The notes under the pieces were generated by a model. It was not told where the DNA came from. It ran no database searches and worked only from the letters and a program-made list of their open reading frames with translations. From the NCBI RefSeq assembly GCF_001436605.1, contig NZ_AYZL01000010.1, forward strand, positions 42,544-106,543: a stretch of 64,000 nt of DNA, read 5' to 3'. Made by a program: the position numbers and the translations under genes. Shown piece by piece: positions 9,520 to 18,083 of this stretch. Source of the stretch: Holzapfeliella floricola DSM 23037 = JCM 16512 (GTDB lineage Bacteria > Bacillota > Bacilli > Lactobacillales > Lactobacillaceae). Each line of letters opens with the position of its first letter. The stretch's first letter is position 1.

Positions 9520-10698
9520 ATGACAGCAGTAGGAATTGATCAAATCGGAGTTTATACGCCAGCACAATATATAGAAACAACTGAATTAGCTAAAAGACGA
9601 CAAGTTGATCCAAATAAATTTACGATTGGAATTGGGCAAGATCAAATGGCGGTTCCTAATCCAACAACTGATATTGTGTCGATGGGAGCAAATGCCGCAC
9701 GAGTATTTTTATCAAAAGTTGATACTAGTAAAATAGGTTTATTAATTGTTGGAACTGAAAGCGGCATTGACCAATCAAAAGCCTCTGCTTTATTTATCAA
9801 GTCAATTTTAAATTTACCTAATGAAATGCGAGCGTTTGAAATAAAAGAAGCTTGTTTTGGTGCTACAGCTGGTATTATGACAGCACAAGACTACGTCAAG
9901 TCTCACCCTGGAAAAACTGCTCTAGTCATTGCCTCAGATATTTCCCGTTATGGTCTTAATAGTGGTGGTGAAGTGACTCAGGGTGCGGGGGCTGTTGCAA
10001 TGTTAATTAGCGAGCATCCACGTATTCTTGAATTTTTGCCGCAATCTGCTTCATACAGTGATGATGTCAATGATTTCTGGCGTCCAAACTATAGTGCCAC
10101 AGCCTTTGTGGATGGAAAATATTCTACAGAGAAATATCTGGAGTTTTTCACGCATACTTTCAATGATTACTTAAAACAAACCAACTTAAAAGTTGCGGAT
10201 TTTGAAGCATTAACATATCATTTGCCATTTACAAAAATGGGAATTAAAGCACAACGTTTGGCAGTAGAGGGGCAAAGTGATAAAACACAAACGAGATTAT
10301 CACGTCATTTTGAAGAAAGCGCTAAATATTGTCGTCAAATTGGTAATCTTTATACTGGTTCATTGTACTTAAGTTTGGTAAGCTTATTACACCATAAGAA
10401 CTTAAAATCGGGTGATTTGATTGGTTTGTACAGTTATGGTTCGGGTTCTGTAGCAGAGTTTTTTGCAGGACATTTAGTAAATGGTTATCAAAATCAATTA
10501 TCAGCCAATCAAATGGCTGATTTTATAACATCGCGTCAACTATTATCAATTGATGAGTATGAAGCCATTTACACTGAATGTGGCAAAATCCGAACAGACG
10601 ATTATGAGCTAATGCCTGAAGCGGTAGTTTCTGATGGAGAAGTTTATTTTGCAGGAGTCAAAGATCATTTAAGACAGTATAAAGTTAAAGGAGCTTAA
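9520..10698 (+). CDS. mvaS: Hydroxymethylglutaryl-CoA synthase
   Basis: Condenses acetyl-CoA with acetoacetyl-CoA to HMG-CoA. The catalytic triad positions are visible: Glu80 in VGTESGID, Cys112 in KEACFGATAG, and a histidine near residue 234 in TYHLPFTKMG. Length is 392 residues. It sits between mvaA and a D-2-hydroxyacid dehydrogenase gene with gaps of one and two bases, so all three are one transcript. It supplies the substrate of the enzyme encoded just upstream. Confidence 0.96.
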   Translation: MTAVGIDQIGVYTPAQYIETTELAKRRQVDPNKFTIGIGQDQMAVPNPTTDIVSMGANAARVFLSKVDTSKIGLLIVGTESGIDQSKASALFIKSILNLPNEMRAFEIKEACFGATAGIMTAQDYVKSHPGKTALVIASDISRYGLNSGGEVTQGAGAVAMLISEHPRILEFLPQSASYSDDVNDFWRPNYSATAFVDGKYSTEKYLEFFTHTFNDYLKQTNLKVADFEALTYHLPFTKMGIKAQRLAVEGQSDKTQTRLSRHFEESAKYCRQIGNLYTGSLYLSLVSLLHHKNLKSGDLIGLYSYGSGSVAEFFAGHLVNGYQNQLSANQMADFITSRQLLSIDEYEAIYTECGKIRTDDYELMPEAVVSDGEVYFAGVKDHLRQYKVKGA

Positions 10699-10700
10699 TT

Positions 10701-11687
10701 ATGATGTTTATGTTTTACGGGATGCGTCCAGAAGAAAAAGAATACGTCATTTCTTGGAGTCAACAAAACAATGTTCAAGTTAAAACAACAGCTGAATTAC
10801 TAACAGCAGATACCGTTGAACAAGCACAAGGTGCTGATGGCATTGTCGCTTTACAAACTCAAGCCTATCCAAAAGAAGTATTTGATAAAATGAGTCAAAT
10901 GGGAATTAAAAGTTTATCATTGAGAAACGTTGGAACTGATAATGTTGATAAAGAAGCAGCTAAAGCTAATAACATCCGCATTTCTAATGTTCCTGCTTAT
11001 TCACCTAATGCCATTGCAGAATTTGCTGTTTCAAGTATGATGCAATTATTGAGACAAACTCGAAAAGTTATTCAATATGTCGAAGACGGTGAATTGAAAG
11101 AAGCGGTTGCTCTAGTTGGAAAAGAACTCTCTGCTCAAACGATTGGAGTTGTTGGGACAGGTCGTATTGGTAAACGTGTTGTTGATATCTTACAAGGTAT
11201 GGGAGCAAAAGTTGTTGCTTATGATCCTGCTTTCCATCAGCCAGGTATTGACTATGTTGATGATTTAAATGACTTGTTGAAACAATCTGATGTTTTGACA
11301 CTTCATTTGCCAGGGATGCCCGCAACTGAACATCTAATCAACGAAAAGAATATCAGTTTAATGAAACCAAGTGCGTACTTAGTCAATGCTGCTAGAGGAA
11401 TGATTGTTGAAACACGTGCTTTAATTAATGCTTTAAAAGAGAGGCGTTTAGCCGGTGCAGCTTTAGATACTTTTGAAAACGAAGATGAATTGGGTAAAGC
11501 TATGGCACAGGGGCACGACAATCAAGATTCTGATTATCAAACACTTAAATCAATGGATAATGTGATTTTAACTCCCCATATTGCTTACCATACTGATATT
11601 GCTGTTCATAATATGGTACATCAATCACTAGATAGTGCTTATCAATTTTCACAAGGTCAAAATCCAGAAAACGAAGTTAAATTTTAA
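10701..11687 (+). CDS. D-lactate dehydrogenase-type D-2-hydroxyacid dehydrogenase
   Basis: An NAD-dependent enzyme of 328 residues that reduces pyruvate or a related 2-oxoacid to the D-hydroxyacid. The features are SLRNVGTDNVD and NVPAYSPNAIAEFAV (substrate domain), GVVGTGRIGKRVV (NAD fold), the arginine in VNAARGMIVE, the glutamate in DTFENED and the histidine in TPHIAYHT. These match LdhD and HicDH of lactobacilli equally well. It starts two bases after mvaS with AAAGGAG upstream, and a bidirectional terminator follows. Exact substrate is uncertain. Confidence 0.9.
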   Translation: MMFMFYGMRPEEKEYVISWSQQNNVQVKTTAELLTADTVEQAQGADGIVALQTQAYPKEVFDKMSQMGIKSLSLRNVGTDNVDKEAAKANNIRISNVPAYSPNAIAEFAVSSMMQLLRQTRKVIQYVEDGELKEAVALVGKELSAQTIGVVGTGRIGKRVVDILQGMGAKVVAYDPAFHQPGIDYVDDLNDLLKQSDVLTLHLPGMPATEHLINEKNISLMKPSAYLVNAARGMIVETRALINALKERRLAGAALDTFENEDELGKAMAQGHDNQDSDYQTLKSMDNVILTPHIAYHTDIAVHNMVHQSLDSAYQFSQGQNPENEVKF

Positions 11688-11693
11688 ACAAAC

Positions 11694-11726
11694 AAAAAAG
11701 CTTTCAGATAATTCTGAAAGCTTTTT
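11694..11726. terminator. Bidirectional terminator after the mevalonate/dehydrogenase operon
   Basis: Stem AGCTTTCAGA / TCTGAAAGCT with a 4-base loop, A-run on the left and T-run on the right. It serves both the dehydrogenase and the convergent rRNA methyltransferase gene. Confidence 0.92.
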
Positions 11727-11727
11727 C

Positions 11728-13104
11728 TTATTTCTTAACTAATTTAACAACTGCTTCCACTTTAGGTGTTTGTGGGAACATGTCAATAGATTGGATGAAT
11801 TCCACTTTATATTCACGAGTTAATGTGATGAGGTCTTTAGCTAGTGTTGAAGCGTTACATGAGATGTAAACAAATTTTTGAGGTTTAACTTTCAAGATGG
11901 CTTGTAAAACATTTTGTGATAATCCACTACGAGGAGGGTCAACAATCAAGCTGTTAAAGAAGGTTCCACGTTTAACCATATGTGGTAAAATGGCCTCAGC
12001 TTTACCAGTTTGGTAACTAACATTATCTAATTTATTTAGTTCAACATTATAGTTAGCATCTTTAACGGCATCTTTGATAATTTCCATTCCATAAACACGC
12101 TTAACTTTATCAGCAGCACTAATTCCCAGTGTTCCAACCCCACTATAAGCATCAACCAGTACATCGTCTTCGTTTAAATCAAGTGCTTGCAAGGCATGAT
12201 CATAGAGAACTTCGGTTTGTGGAGGGTTTAGCTGGAAGAAAGCTTGAGGCGATAAAATAAATTCTTTATCTTTAATTTTTTCGGTAATTGTACGTCTGCC
12301 TTCTAGTAGCTTTGTCTCTCTTCCCCAAATCAGTGAAGTATCTTGATCATTAATATTTTGCATAACTGAGACGACATTAGGTAGTTTAGCAACTTTATCA
12401 GCTAATTTATCTAGGCCTTTAATCTTTTCTTGTGAGGTGATAAAGGTCACTTGAATTTCTTTAGTTGCATAAGAATTTCTAACGGCTAAGGTTTTGATTC
12501 CTGGTTTTTTGTTGCGAGGGTTAAAAATAAAAATAGAAAGTTCTTCAATTAATTTAACTATTTTACGAATGGTATCTTGCGATAATTCACTTTGAGTTGG
12601 CATAAAAGGAAGGTCAACCAAATCATGTGAATTTGATTGATAAAGGCCAGCTATAACTTTTCCTTTTTCAAAGCCCAGCTGGTACTGTGCTTTAGTACGA
12701 TAATGCCATTCTTGTTTTGAACCAATTGTGGGTCTAAGGTCGTAATTGGTATAATCTTGAGGACTATATTTTTCAAGAGCTTGACGAAAAACATCTCGTT
12801 TAAAGTCAAGTTGGCTTGCGTAGTTTAAATGGGCAAGCTCAAGACCACCGACAGCCGGATTAACTCCCTTTGGAAACGACACACGGTTAGGGCTTTTTTC
12901 TTTAACACGAATTAATTCACCACGAAGGTAATTACGTTGTTCTTCTGTAATTTCAACGATAACAACTTCATCTGTGATGGCTTGAGGAACAAAAATAATT
13001 TTTTTCTTATAAAAGCCGATTCCTTCACCATTGATTCCCATTCGTTTAATGGTAATCATTGCTTCTTTACCAACTAAGGTATTATTATTTTTAATAGTTT
13101 TCAT
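11728..13104 (-). CDS. rlmCD: 23S rRNA (uracil-5-)-methyltransferase, RlmCD/RumA family, lacking Fe-S cysteines
   Basis: A 458-residue SAM-dependent RNA methyltransferase with an N-terminal TRAM domain (about residues 10-68), a central RNA-binding region, and a C-terminal Rossmann domain (DAYSGVGTLGI, IVDPPRSGL). The nucleophile is Cys416 in YISCNAST. This is the only cysteine in the whole protein. The segment that normally carries the [4Fe-4S] cluster reads FPKGVNPAVGG, without cysteines. In Firmicutes one such enzyme modifies U747 and U1939; which sites this one uses is inference. Another paralogue may exist outside the window. Confidence 0.88.
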   Translation of the reverse strand: MKTIKNNNTLVGKEAMITIKRMGINGEGIGFYKKKIIFVPQAITDEVVIVEITEEQRNYLRGELIRVKEKSPNRVSFPKGVNPAVGGLELAHLNYASQLDFKRDVFRQALEKYSPQDYTNYDLRPTIGSKQEWHYRTKAQYQLGFEKGKVIAGLYQSNSHDLVDLPFMPTQSELSQDTIRKIVKLIEELSIFIFNPRNKKPGIKTLAVRNSYATKEIQVTFITSQEKIKGLDKLADKVAKLPNVVSVMQNINDQDTSLIWGRETKLLEGRRTITEKIKDKEFILSPQAFFQLNPPQTEVLYDHALQALDLNEDDVLVDAYSGVGTLGISAADKVKRVYGMEIIKDAVKDANYNVELNKLDNVSYQTGKAEAILPHMVKRGTFFNSLIVDPPRSGLSQNVLQAILKVKPQKFVYISCNASTLAKDLITLTREYKVEFIQSIDMFPQTPKVEAVVKLVKK

Positions 13105-13182
13105 AATTCACCTAAAACTTTCTTTTCTACAATAGACTATTTTTATATTGTCGGATTAAAGTTAACGAAAGGACAAACACTT

Positions 13183-13998
13183 ATGCCAACCATTACCAAA
13201 ATCTCAACACAAAAACGACCTGGATATTATAACATTTTTTTAGATGAAAGTTATGCCTTTTCTGTAACTGAACAGGTTTTAATTCAATTTGAATTAGCAA
13301 AAGATAAAGAATTAACCAAAGAACAAGTTGAAACAATAAAATCAGCTCAAGTTTACTCAAAAGCAGAGCAAGCAGCACTGAATTTTTTAAGTTATAAAAT
13401 GCGAAGTGTTGCAGAAATCGAGCAATATTTAGCAAAAAAAGCCTATACAGAAGACGTCAGTCAACAAGTTGTGACACGATTACAAGAAATGGGTTACTTA
13501 AATGATGAACTGTATGTAAAAGCTTTTATTACCGAAAGCTTACGTCTGAAAAAAGATGGCCCCTATAAGATTACGCAAAAGCTCAACCAAAAAGGGGTGA
13601 GCTCAGAAATTTGTGATCAACAATTAGTTGAGGTGAACTTTGAAGATTGGGAACAAGTGGCAATGCGAACAATCTCAAGTTTATTGCGTCAAACTGAAAA
13701 ACAATCTGTTCGCCAAATTGAGACTAAGATTAGGCAAAAATTGATGGCACGAGGGTTTACGGGCGACATTATTGCAAAGCTGATGCAAAGAATAGAAGTT
13801 AAAAGTAGTGAAAGTGATCAGTTAAGTGCGTTGACAAGTCAAGGGATTAAAGCTTATAAAAAATTTCGTCGCTATCCAGAGTCTGAACGTAACCAAAAAA
13901 TCAAACGGTTGCTAGTGACGAAAGGATTCACGTTTGAACAAGTCGACCAGTTTATAGCGGGTGAAGTCATTGATTTAAACGAACTTGCACAATATTAA
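13183..13998 (+). CDS. recX: RecX, regulator of RecA
   Basis: A 271-residue helical protein of the RecX family, which binds RecA filaments and limits or modulates recombination. It has the N-terminal beta-rich segment of the Firmicutes form, then three-helix repeats with signatures such as ALNFLSYKMRSVAEI, VVTRLQEMGYLNDELY, and a C-terminal RYPESERNQKIKRLLVTKGF. An AAAGGA precedes the ATG. It is divergent from the rRNA methyltransferase gene and precedes the NtdP-like gene, an order often seen in lactobacilli. Confidence 0.9.
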   Translation: MPTITKISTQKRPGYYNIFLDESYAFSVTEQVLIQFELAKDKELTKEQVETIKSAQVYSKAEQAALNFLSYKMRSVAEIEQYLAKKAYTEDVSQQVVTRLQEMGYLNDELYVKAFITESLRLKKDGPYKITQKLNQKGVSSEICDQQLVEVNFEDWEQVAMRTISSLLRQTEKQSVRQIETKIRQKLMARGFTGDIIAKLMQRIEVKSSESDQLSALTSQGIKAYKKFRRYPESERNQKIKRLLVTKGFTFEQVDQFIAGEVIDLNELAQY

Positions 13999-14066
13999 CT
14001 GTCGTCATTTGAGCTGTTATTTGATATACTTAAACTGTTAAAATAACTTTGAAAGATGGGATGAAC

Positions 14067-14636
14067 ATGCAGCTTCCTAAGGAAGGTGACTATATTGCAA
14101 TTCAAAGTTATAAACATGATGGGAGTTTTCACCGAACATGGCGAGACACAATGGTACTTAAAACCAGTGAACATTCAATTATTGGCTGTAACGACCATAC
14201 GCTAGTGACTGAATCTGATGGTCGGCGTTGGGTAACTCGCGAGCCTGCATTGGTTTATTTTCATAAGCATTACTGGTTTAACATTGTGGCAATGATTCGT
14301 GATACAGGTGTTGCTTATTATTGTAATTTGGCTAGTCCATTTGTTTTAGATAAAGAAGCCCTAAAATATATAGATTATGACCTGGATATCAAGATTTTTC
14401 CAGATGGCGAAAAGCGTTTACTAGACGTTGATGAGTATGCAGCACATGCTGAAAAATGGAACTATCCTGAAGAGATAGACCGTATTTTACGTCATAGTAC
14501 ACACGAGCTAATTGACTGGATTAATGAACAAAAAGGTCCTTTTTCAAAAGACTATGTGGATATTTGGTATAAGCGTTATCATGAATTAGTACCAAAAAAC
14601 AATAAAAAGTCACGTAACTCAAAGAATAAGATATAG
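14067..14636 (+). CDS. DUF402 family nucleoside phosphatase (YgaC/NtdP-like)
   Basis: The N-terminus [20 protein letters not shown] and the following [10 protein letters not shown] are hallmarks of the NtdP/YgaC group, which hydrolyses nucleoside tri- and diphosphates in related bacteria. The ATG at 14067 makes a 189-residue protein beginning MQLPKEGDY, which matches the family start; in-frame TTG 14049 and ATG 14061 add only a few residues. A TATACT (14025-14030) probably marks the promoter. A clear terminator ends the unit. Confidence 0.88.
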   Translation: MQLPKEGDYIAIQSYKHDGSFHRTWRDTMVLKTSEHSIIGCNDHTLVTESDGRRWVTREPALVYFHKHYWFNIVAMIRDTGVAYYCNLASPFVLDKEALKYIDYDLDIKIFPDGEKRLLDVDEYAAHAEKWNYPEEIDRILRHSTHELIDWINEQKGPFSKDYVDIWYKRYHELVPKNNKKSRNSKNKI

Positions 14637-14644
14637 TCGCTAGG

Positions 14645-14667
14645 GGCACCTGTTCGGTGCCTTTTTT
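14645..14667 (+). terminator. Intrinsic terminator
   Basis: Stem GGCACC / GGTGCC with a 5-base loop followed by six T. Confidence 0.92.
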
Positions 14668-14692
14668 GCGTTAAAAATAAAAATAGATAAGG

Positions 14693-15526
14693 ATGTTATA
14701 TGTCATTATGAAAAATCAAAATCAGCAAAAGGTATTGGTAACTGTAATTGTTGCTGTGCTTATTATTTTCTTTGCTTTCTTTGGTACAAACAAAGATAAA
14801 AATCAAAATCAGCAAAATCAGCAAAACTCTAGTTTGCAATCTTCAAGTAAACAAAGTAGTTCTAAGCAATCCTCAAGTAGTTCTTCAGAGTCACAAAATG
14901 CAAACAGTCAGTATCAGACCCAACAATCTGCTTCAACTACTCAAAAAGCGCAAGAACTGGCGCAATTATCTTATAATGGCACACAAATTATTGCTGTTGA
15001 TGATAATAATCCAGGGTTCACAGCGGATGAACTTGGCCAAAAACCATTTCAGTATTATGCACCATTAGACAATTTAAAACGTGCAACATACGCAACAGCC
15101 ATGCTACATAAATCATTGATGCCAACCGAACAAAGAGAACGTTTGACGGTTAATCCAACCGGTTACATTAACAAACGAATTACAATCAACGGTAAAGAAG
15201 GCTGGTTATATAACCGTGCTCACTTGATTGGGTACCAATTTACGGGACAAAATAATAATTTGAATAACTTAATGACAGGAACGCGTTCGCTTAATGATCC
15301 AGGGATGACTTTCTACGAGAATAAAATGGCACAATATTTAAGATCAACAGGGCACCATATCTTATACTATGTTCAACCCGTTTATCGTGGTGATGAAAAA
15401 GTAGCACGCGGAATGTGGATGCGTGCTGAATCAGTTGAAGACAAAGAGATTCAATTTAATATTTATATTTTTAACGTTCAAGAAGGTTACACGATTGATT
15501 ATCAAACGGGTGCTTTGAAGAACTAA
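14693..15526 (+). CDS. Membrane-anchored DNA/RNA non-specific endonuclease (EndA/DNA-entry nuclease family)
   Basis: Residues 6-30 form one hydrophobic signal-anchor. Residues about 36-85 are a glutamine/serine/asparagine-rich linker. The rest is the nuclease domain with YNRAHLIGYQFTG, where the histidine is the expected general base of the DRGH-type motif, and NNLNNLMTGTRSLN, giving the metal-binding asparagine. The end DYQTGALKN matches the C-terminus of streptococcal EndA-like enzymes. It probably degrades external DNA or prepares it for uptake; coiA at 31.7 kb is another competence-linked gene. The start is ambiguous: ATG 14693 is too near AAGGA, ATG 14708 rather far from it. Confidence 0.88.
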   Translation: MLYVIMKNQNQQKVLVTVIVAVLIIFFAFFGTNKDKNQNQQNQQNSSLQSSSKQSSSKQSSSSSSESQNANSQYQTQQSASTTQKAQELAQLSYNGTQIIAVDDNNPGFTADELGQKPFQYYAPLDNLKRATYATAMLHKSLMPTEQRERLTVNPTGYINKRITINGKEGWLYNRAHLIGYQFTGQNNNLNNLMTGTRSLNDPGMTFYENKMAQYLRSTGHHILYYVQPVYRGDEKVARGMWMRAESVEDKEIQFNIYIFNVQEGYTIDYQTGALKN

Positions 15527-15546
15527 TTAAAAAGGAGTTTTAACAA

Positions 15547-16053
15547 ATGGAAAAACAACAACAAAAACAATTAAAATTTATTGGTAAAGTATCAATGCCC
15601 TCAATGATTGAAGCAAATGGCAGTTTTTATAGTCAATTTCAAGAGCTAGAAGATAGCCAAGTACTGAATCAATTAGATGAAAACAACCAACTACCCAAAA
15701 ACCGATCAAGTTTAGTTGTATTTGGTCCGGAAAACTATATGTACTGGCAAGGACTTGTTTATGAAGGAGAGTTAGCTGAATTACCTAAAGGGTTAATGAG
15801 TTATGACTTACCTGAATCAACAGTGGCCACAATGAGTCAAGAAATTTCTGGTTATCAATTCCATACGCCACTAAACTTTGAAGTGAATCAAGCTTTTGCA
15901 AGCGCAAAAAAAGCAGGTATTGAAATACCTGCTAATCTTGGATTAAGTGAACAGCCTTATCTTTTACAACGTTATGTGGGGGATGCAAGTAACGCCTTAA
16001 CTAAGTTGACTTCAATTTATTTAAGTAATGTGATTGATAACGTTAATGATTAG
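15547..16053 (+). CDS. Unrecognised cytoplasmic protein
   Basis: A 168-residue soluble protein with AAAAGGAG before its ATG, directly following the nuclease gene. The N-terminal stretch is glutamine/lysine rich (MEKQQQKQLKF). A central segment reads VVFGPENYMYWQGLVY. I considered a GyrI-like effector-binding fold from its size and pattern but cannot support it. Its stop overlaps the convergent membrane protein gene by 11 bases. Confidence 0.75.
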   Translation: MEKQQQKQLKFIGKVSMPSMIEANGSFYSQFQELEDSQVLNQLDENNQLPKNRSSLVVFGPENYMYWQGLVYEGELAELPKGLMSYDLPESTVATMSQEISGYQFHTPLNFEVNQAFASAKKAGIEIPANLGLSEQPYLLQRYVGDASNALTKLTSIYLSNVIDNVND

Positions 16054-16504
16054 GCGAGTCAACGGATAAGTGATCATACTCAACATATGCACCTAGAGCT
16101 GTTGAAAAGAACATGATAATTAAAAAGTATCCAGCAAGTTGATTCATAATAATACTTTTATCAATGAGTACGCGAATCAAGATTGTAGCAATACCACTTA
16201 AGACGATATCTAGGAGCAAATTAGCAATTTTAAATTTAAGACGTCTTTGAATGCTGAAAAAGCGGACGAATTGTTTTAAAAATGGTTGCCTAATTTGATC
16301 GCCAATCAAATCAAGTGGTCGTTGAATAGTTGCCTTCATAGCGTATAAGATAAACCCACCAGTTAATGCGCCGATTAAGGTTCTGAAAATATCGTCAGCA
16401 TGTAAGACTAAGGCGTTATAAGCAGTCGCAATTAAAGCTAAACTGCAAATGTAAGGTATAAACAGTAATAATAAAAAGACAAAAAATACGCGGTATTTCT
16501 TCAT
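16043..16504 (-). CDS. Unrecognised integral membrane protein
   Basis: A 153-residue protein with four hydrophobic segments, at about residues 5-30, 38-58, 90-115 and 120-142. A basic loop (RFFSIQRRLKFK) lies between the second and third. It starts with MKKYRVFFVFLLLLF, which could act as a signal-anchor. No family recognised. It is monocistronic, with the divergent CNNM gene 150 bases away. Confidence 0.72.
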   Translation of the reverse strand: MKKYRVFFVFLLLLFIPYICSLALIATAYNALVLHADDIFRTLIGALTGGFILYAMKATIQRPLDLIGDQIRQPFLKQFVRFFSIQRRLKFKIANLLLDIVLSGIATILIRVLIDKSIIMNQLAGYFLIIMFFSTALGAYVEYDHLSVDSPNH

Positions 16505-16655
16505 ATGTCGACATCCTTTTTGTTGTGATTTACTTAATCGTACCTTTTTTCAATAAAAAGGTAAATGGAATTATTTAGCTAGACCCATCGTGTGTTTTAA
16601 TGATGTGATATAATATAAATTAATATAATTTTTTTATTTTGAAAGAGAGTGAAGT

Positions 16656-18020
16656 TTGAATATGAGTGGTGACCCGGGGAGTTTTAGTTCGTTATTAATT
16701 CAATTAGCCCTGATCGTTGTTTTAACAATAATTAATGCCTTTTTTGCGGCAGCAGAAATGGCAATTGTCTCTGTTAATCGGAACAAGATGGAAACTGAGG
16801 CAGAAGAGGGCAGTCGATCAGCTAAAAAAATATTGGTAGTAATGAATGAATCAACCGACTATCTTGCAACAATACAAGTTGCAATTACTTTTGCTGGATT
16901 TTTCTCATCAGCGACAGCTGCTGACAGTTTAGTTCAGTACATTGAACCGTTTTTTGGCGGGTTAAGTTGGGGAAACAATATTTCAGTTATTTTAATCACA
17001 ATTGCTATTTCTTATGTATCATTAGTTTTTGGTGAGTTGTTTCCTAAACAAATTGCGATTGCAAGACCAGAAGCCGTATGTAAGGCAACAATTGGGTTCG
17101 TTAAAGTATTTGGATTTGTTTTAAAGCCATTTGTGTGGTTAATTTCCGCATCAACCGGTTTGTTGATGAAAGTCGTACCTATTGACTTCACACAAAAAGA
17201 TGAAAGAATGTCACGTGATGAGATGCAAACACTGATTGAAAACTCACGTAAAAATGGTGTTATTGGTTTAGATGAATATCACATGTTAGAAGGAATTATT
17301 TCTTTTAACGATAAAATGGCACGTGAAGTTATGGTACCTAGAACGGATTCGTTCATGATTGATATTGATGATGGTACAGAGGCTAATCTTGATGCAATTA
17401 TGAAGCAACCGTTTTCAAGAATTCCAGTTTACCAAGATGATAAAGATAAAATTGTAGGTATTATTCATATTAAGACTATCTTGAAGATGGCTAAAGAAGT
17501 AGGATTTGAAAACTTAAAGATTGAAGATGCTATGGCAGAACCAATGTTTGTACCTGAAACTGTTACTATTGATGAGCTACTGCTTGAAATGCAAAAAACG
17601 CAAATGCAAATGGCAATCTTGCTTGATGAGTACGGTGGAGTTGTCGGACTAGCTACAATAGAAGATTTACTGGAAGAGATTGTTGGAGACATTGATGATG
17701 AAACGGATCGTCAAGAAACGCTCTTTACTAAGATGTCTGATACACAATACGTTTTAGCAGGTAAGATGCCCATTTATGATTTTAATGAACAGTTTGATAC
17801 CGATATTGAAGCCAATGATGTTGATACGATCGCGGGTTACGTTATTACTGAATTAGGTATGATTCCATCTAACGGTGAACATCATAAAGTTTTATTAGAT
17901 AATGGTATGAAGTTAACAACTGGTAAAGTAAAAGGGTCGCGTCTTGAAAATCTGACATTAGATATTCCAAAGGAATTACTAGAAAAAAATGAGTCAGATA
18001 ATGAAGAAGATAAAGATTAA
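16656..18020 (+). CDS. CNNM/HlyC-CorC family membrane protein with CBS domains
   Basis: A 454-residue protein with three parts: a DUF21/CNNM transmembrane domain (about residues 10-190, with AAEMAIVSVNRNKME and VFGELFPKQIA), a CBS pair (about 220-335, including FSRIPVYQDDKDKIVG and MAILLDEYGGVVGL), and a C-terminal CorC/HlyC transporter-associated domain (about 350-435, DTIAGYVITELGMIP). Such proteins are linked to magnesium and cobalt efflux; the old name hemolysin is not informative. The start is TTG 16656 or ATG 16662; spacing from GAGAG favours TTG. Confidence 0.9.
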   Translation: MNMSGDPGSFSSLLIQLALIVVLTIINAFFAAAEMAIVSVNRNKMETEAEEGSRSAKKILVVMNESTDYLATIQVAITFAGFFSSATAADSLVQYIEPFFGGLSWGNNISVILITIAISYVSLVFGELFPKQIAIARPEAVCKATIGFVKVFGFVLKPFVWLISASTGLLMKVVPIDFTQKDERMSRDEMQTLIENSRKNGVIGLDEYHMLEGIISFNDKMAREVMVPRTDSFMIDIDDGTEANLDAIMKQPFSRIPVYQDDKDKIVGIIHIKTILKMAKEVGFENLKIEDAMAEPMFVPETVTIDELLLEMQKTQMQMAILLDEYGGVVGLATIEDLLEEIVGDIDDETDRQETLFTKMSDTQYVLAGKMPIYDFNEQFDTDIEANDVDTIAGYVITELGMIPSNGEHHKVLLDNGMKLTTGKVKGSRLENLTLDIPKELLEKNESDNEEDKD

Positions 18021-18024
18021 AATT

Positions 18025-18050
18025 GACATCGACTTTGGTCGATGTCTTTG
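18025..18050 (+). terminator. Weak intrinsic terminator between the CNNM gene and prfC
   Basis: Perfect 9-bp stem GACATCGAC / GTCGATGTC, loop TTTG, followed by TTTGTGTG rather than an uninterrupted T-run. It may let some transcription through to prfC. Confidence 0.7.
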
Positions 18051-18083
18051 TGTGTAACAAAGAATATGATAAGGATGAAAAAT

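Noticed and set aside
14748..15068. 106-residue frame overlapping the nuclease gene
   Set aside because: Its lysine/isoleucine/serine composition comes from the Q/S-rich linker in another frame; the nuclease frame carries the motifs.
15547..16053. GyrI-like effector-binding protein
   Set aside because: Only size and a vague pattern support this; no diagnostic motif was seen.
18042..18083. Longer N-terminus of RF3
   Set aside because: It would start in the terminator of the upstream gene and lacks a ribosome binding site; TTG 18084 fits both spacing and homology.
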